DNA of 64,000 nucleotides from Ascidia mentula (lineage: Eukaryota; Chordata; Ascidiacea; Phlebobranchia; Ascidiidae): contig OX387204.1 in the NCBI GenBank assembly GCA_947561715.1, forward strand, positions 5,709,001 to 5,773,000. The letters run 5' to 3'. Shown in pieces: positions 60,029 to 64,000 of the stretch. Under the pieces are notes generated by a model that searched no databases, had not been told where the DNA came from, and saw only the letters and a list, made by a program, of their open reading frames with translations. A program made the position numbers and the translations under genes. Positions within the stretch are counted from its first letter, which is position 1. Every line of letters begins with the position of its first letter.

Positions 60029-63000
60029 GTCGCAGTTTGTAGGTTGACGAACACCAAGTATTTAATGCTATCTTTCCTTTTTTTATGTAACTTTCAAAGA
60101 AAAACAAAAAGACATTTACAAATAGAAAATACAAATCTAATTTCTTCACTACAGAATGCGCCAAGGCCAGAAACTATTTTAAACACAGTGGTGCTCCAAG
60201 TAATATAGTAACAAAACCAGTTGCCAACATGTCAAAAGTGGCTACTGGGTTAAACTGCGCCAAACTTGAATACAGGCGACTTTTAATCAATTATTTTTGA
60301 AAGAGAAGAAAAAAGAAGCGACCATAGAGAAAAAGACAAAGAAAGGAGGAATCTCCCAGCTTGGTGGTCCGGATTTCCGCCAAGAGTATTGGCAATCACA
60401 TGATGCATGAGCCAAGATTTGGCAGGGGTAAATCTATGTGTCATATCATTGAAGTTTGTTGCAACATAAAAAACTGAGATTTTAAATATATCAAAATTGG
60501 TCTAGCGTTTCCTTGTTTCCTAACTTAAGGCGTATAAAAATTTTTAATGGAAAAAGCAGGCTACGAATATTCCAGCTACATTTCTTGACAACCATTCACA
60601 GGAAAAGGCAGACCACATGGTTTGGCTCCATAACCCAACTGAAAACATTTCCTAAAAGGAAACGAATTAACAACTCCTGCGGAGCAAGTTGCAGAGCGCA
60701 ACATTGGTAAAGGGTTCATTCGCTTAAAATGATTGGTTGGAACAGTAGAGACCAACATCAATCATGTAAATATCAGACGAAAAATGGCTGCAAACAACAT
60801 TGTGCATATCACAAGTTTAACCAATTTGATTGTTATATATATTTACAGTTCACTTGCTTTTTGCACGACATAAACTTTAACATATGGATCATTACACATA
60901 ACGTTTATCTCTATCGGCGTTAAGACGAATTCCTAACTGCCCTTCAAATATCCCAGGCAGCATATCACTGACGAATAACAGATATCGTTAGTTGACATTT
61001 GACAGCGCCTGCAGGACAATATCCGTATCAGTATGCAAATCGGGAACTGGGACTCGGTGTGGAAATTTTACCATCTGTCAATGCTGAGCTGACCATTAAA
61101 TTCCCACAAGTGTGGGGAGGGTGGACACAAATGTTTGACCTTTGAAATAACGAAAGGACGGACGGCTGGATTTAACGTTCGCTTGAACAGTAAAGTTTAC
61201 CATTTTCTTGTGTTAATTCACGTTGCAAAATCCGAAATTATCAAAATTTGAAGCAGAAACTCATCACAAAGAGTGAAATATTTTCATGCAAATAAAAATC
61301 GAGTCAAATGCACAAACTGACCGAGAAAAAAAGTGCACAAAATGGGAAAGTTTTCAAAAGTGCGTGTTTCACAAACTGAAAGCAAATATTCAAAAGCTTA
61401 TAGCCCTAAATATTTTGTTGTGGCAGCCGCATGTGACTGGTTGTGTGAAATCTGATAAATGCAATGCCATGCACTTCAACAAGCTACACAAGGTAAGCAA
61501 CAGTATTTTATGGCCCACTGTACTGTGTGTAATGCCGTGGAATTACCTGATTACAATGATTGGAACTAATTGTTTCCGAAGGTGGCAAAAACAACGGAGA
61601 CACCAAGTCCTTTTTGACGAATTTCAGCGGAATTTTAATCTTCGGAAATAACCGACGTCCGATCGCCGAAATGAGAATGATCGAAAAGTCCCATAGCTTA
61701 TCATGTCGTATACGGAAAACGCTCACGAAATATGTGATTTTCTGCCGAAAGGATTTTACATCTGGCAAGGAAATATAGCCAATTTGCTGCGGGACAGACA
61801 ATCCTACACAGATGTTACTATGAATCAACCACAGTGGATGATGTGGCAACTAAAACGCTTTGTTTGCAACAATTTCCCACTTACAGTAAAAGCAGGAAAC
61901 GCGGTATAACTTCATGCCTCAACCTTTTAATTAGTCACATTTTTACGTGACTGAAGTCACTTGCACTAATTAATTTCGTTGCTTTCTGATAGCTGATGAC
62001 AAAAGTTAGTATTTTAAGGAAGTTTAACAACTGCACATCTGGGTCCCATAACGCACATTTATGCATCTTTCCGTACACATACACTCACGGCACATTAATA
62101 AAAAGGGTAACCTACAATGTAACGTTTTACACCCAAGCTTTTACTACGAGGCGCACTAGAAAAGGTAACCTAACCACTGCGAATTTTCCTGAGTAGATGT
62201 TTTCGCCAAAACCACACTATAGCCCACAGCTTGGAAAGCGTGCTTTGATTCATCGCGATTCTAAAAATGCCCTCTGGTACTATCCACAGCAAAATGATAA
62301 AATTTCTAAATTATCAGATATCAAAATCAATAGGTTTCACAAACTTAATAAATGATTAAAATTGTAACATGTTAAATCGTGTTAATAGTATAAAAATCGC
62401 CGCTATTTCCAGTCGAATGCAAAACCAGCACTATAATACTATGAAGGCGCTGCAAGGAACAATAAATAATTAATATATACAACGAAATTCGTTGGTTTCG
62501 AATCCTCTTCAAACCTCCTCTGTTGGATCAGATAAGCAGCAATACAAATAAACAATTCATTGGAAATCAAACAACGGTTTCCTCGTACAATGTTTGAGAA
62601 AACAGTGACGAAGGCCAAAGCAAATAAACCTAGAGAAAATCACCATCAAGTCTATTTCGCAAGTAAACAATACCACCAGCATGTTAGCGAGCCTGCTGTG
62701 CTGTGGAAAGTGTACTCCTTGACAAGCTTCGACAATTCGTTAACAACACAACTGCCTTTCAAAACCAACTCACGACTTACTGACAAAATAGTTCAACGAT
62801 ATAACCTTCAAAATATCCAAAACGGGCTAAGTATATGCAACACATAAATTCGTAAGCAGGTACTCGGCTAACAACAAACATTAAAAGTACTTTTACATGC
62901 AAGGTGACTACAAAGCCTCAGTGCTAACTGCACTGTACATCAGCTGGTTTACCTCGCCAGCCGTCAGGCAAAGTACCCGCGCCTTGATTGCGCGCTCTTC

Positions 63001-63607
63001 TGTTTCTTTTTTTTATTCGCCTTCTTTGTTTTGCGCCTTTGACGTCACTGGGGAGAAACCATGTTTTGACCGCAATTTGTTCGTCGAACGCGAACTGGAA
63101 TTTTTACTAGTAGTGCGGGGTCACAACGTATGACAAAACCGCTATAAAAATGTACGACTGTAATTGTAAATTCCGCGTTAACCTTTTTACTAAATTTTGT
63201 GTTTGTTTCGGAATAAGTTGGAAACAACTTTAGCTTGGTCATATAAATGGATTATAGTTTTAATAAGAATTCATAAAAGTGGTTAAAAAAAAACGTTTCC
63301 AAACCAGTTATTTCACTTACGGCAACGTTCCCCGAATTCCCAAACGCACAGGCAGCGTTGCATGTTTTGATGCGCAGCGCTCTCTAGCGGCATAGAGTTT
63401 TATTGTGATTTAACGACTTGGTTTCTTTAAATGAATTTGCAACATTTATCACGAAAGAAAACACCAGTCAAGGTGCACGACTAAAACCCCACGAATAAAA
63501 ACGTGAACCTCATCGGTGACCAAAACAATCTTTAAATCCCAAGGTGAAACAAAACTAAACAATACGTTTTCTGTTTCGTTAACTACCAAACTAAGAGATT
63601 ATTTATC
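60029..63607. other. Region upstream of IL-1R-like gene B
   Basis: Presumed promoter side of gene B. Overlapping frames on both strands at 61286-61909 look like chance. No RNA gene or known element recognised. Confidence 0.45.
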
Positions 63608-64000
63608 CCGGAAGGAGGTCCAACACCTAACCAAAAACATCACGTTTTTCCGCTAGCAACAGCTCAGTTATTACATCCGAAATGTTTGCCTTGCAACGAT
63701 TTGTTTAACTCCGTTTATACCAAAACACGGGAATGTTATAGTTGGACGTTGTAATTTCAATGTTTGTGTTTCAAGAGTGTATTTTTGAAAAAAAATCAAG
63801 ATATTTAATTTTGAGAAAATTTCAGCATTGTTGGTACGTTTTGAAATATTCACACTCCATAGGACAAGGACAGACACAAACTAAAACATATGGTTTTATC
63901 ATTAAAAATGTTTGCTGTTCAGTTTGAACTGAGAAGAAAAAGTGGGGAAGACGTAGAGGAGGAACCGTTCCCTTGCCGCGTTCGTTCGTAACGATTACCC
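63608..64000 (+). repeat. Dispersed/duplicated segment, copy upstream of gene B
   Basis: Second copy of 49286-49503. The outer parts match (gaggtccaacacctaacc on the left, gtggggaagacgtagaggag on the right). About 180 unrelated bases (roughly 63727-63905) lie in the middle. It runs to the window edge. Confidence 0.85.

Noticed and set aside
61286-61909. Overlapping ORFs upstream of IL-1R-like gene B
   Set aside because: AT-rich chance frames on both strands without recognisable domains.

Overview
The window reads as a tunicate (sea squirt, Ciona-like) nuclear genome. Its genes are split into many short exons with consensus GT/AG borders, it is AT-rich, and it carries single-copy orthologues of animal genes next to lineage-specific tandem duplicates. 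Species assignment is an inference. All gene models were spliced by hand from reading frames and splice signals, checked by exon phase and by comparison between the copies.

Region 1 (1-25153, + strand) is a tandem array of sodium/solute symporter genes of the SLC5 family, closest in memory to the sodium-coupled monocarboxylate transporters SLC5A8/SLC5A12. It holds the last two exons of copy 1, two complete 13-exon copies of 630 codons each (9343-13470 and 14024-18596), and a fourth copy (19923-25153) with a damaged splice donor and a longer C-terminus. Between copies 1 and 2 sits a foreign block. A ~490 bp piece of SLC5 promoter occurs twice (1585-2065 and 7848-8365). Between the two pieces lie a minus-strand, spliced, transposon-like gene set (SGNH-hydrolase motifs, a protein with a duplicated tryptophan-rich module, and a truncated transposase-like protein) and a 2.8 kb satellite made of 188 bp and 225 bp units.

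Region 2 (26671-41930, - strand) is a single TEAD (TEF-1/scalloped) transcription factor gene. Twelve coding exons give 444 codons plus stop, with intact TEA domain and YAP-binding domain. It has a leader exon far upstream and a CpG-rich promoter-like segment near 41.9 kb.

Region 3 (42914-60028, - strand) holds two tandem interleukin-1-receptor-like genes (624 and 636 aa). Each has a signal peptide, Ig-type ectodomain, one membrane span and a divergent TIR domain. They share the same 14-exon layout, intron phase for phase. A 452 bp hAT-type MITE with a perfect 8 bp target duplication lies 11 nt from a splice acceptor of the first gene. Upstream of both genes lies a shared repeated segment (49286-49503 and 63608-64000), which extends the duplication beyond the coding regions.

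The three regions look functionally unrelated: membrane transport, Hippo-pathway transcription and innate-immune-type receptors. The least explained part is the composite block at 2066-7845.
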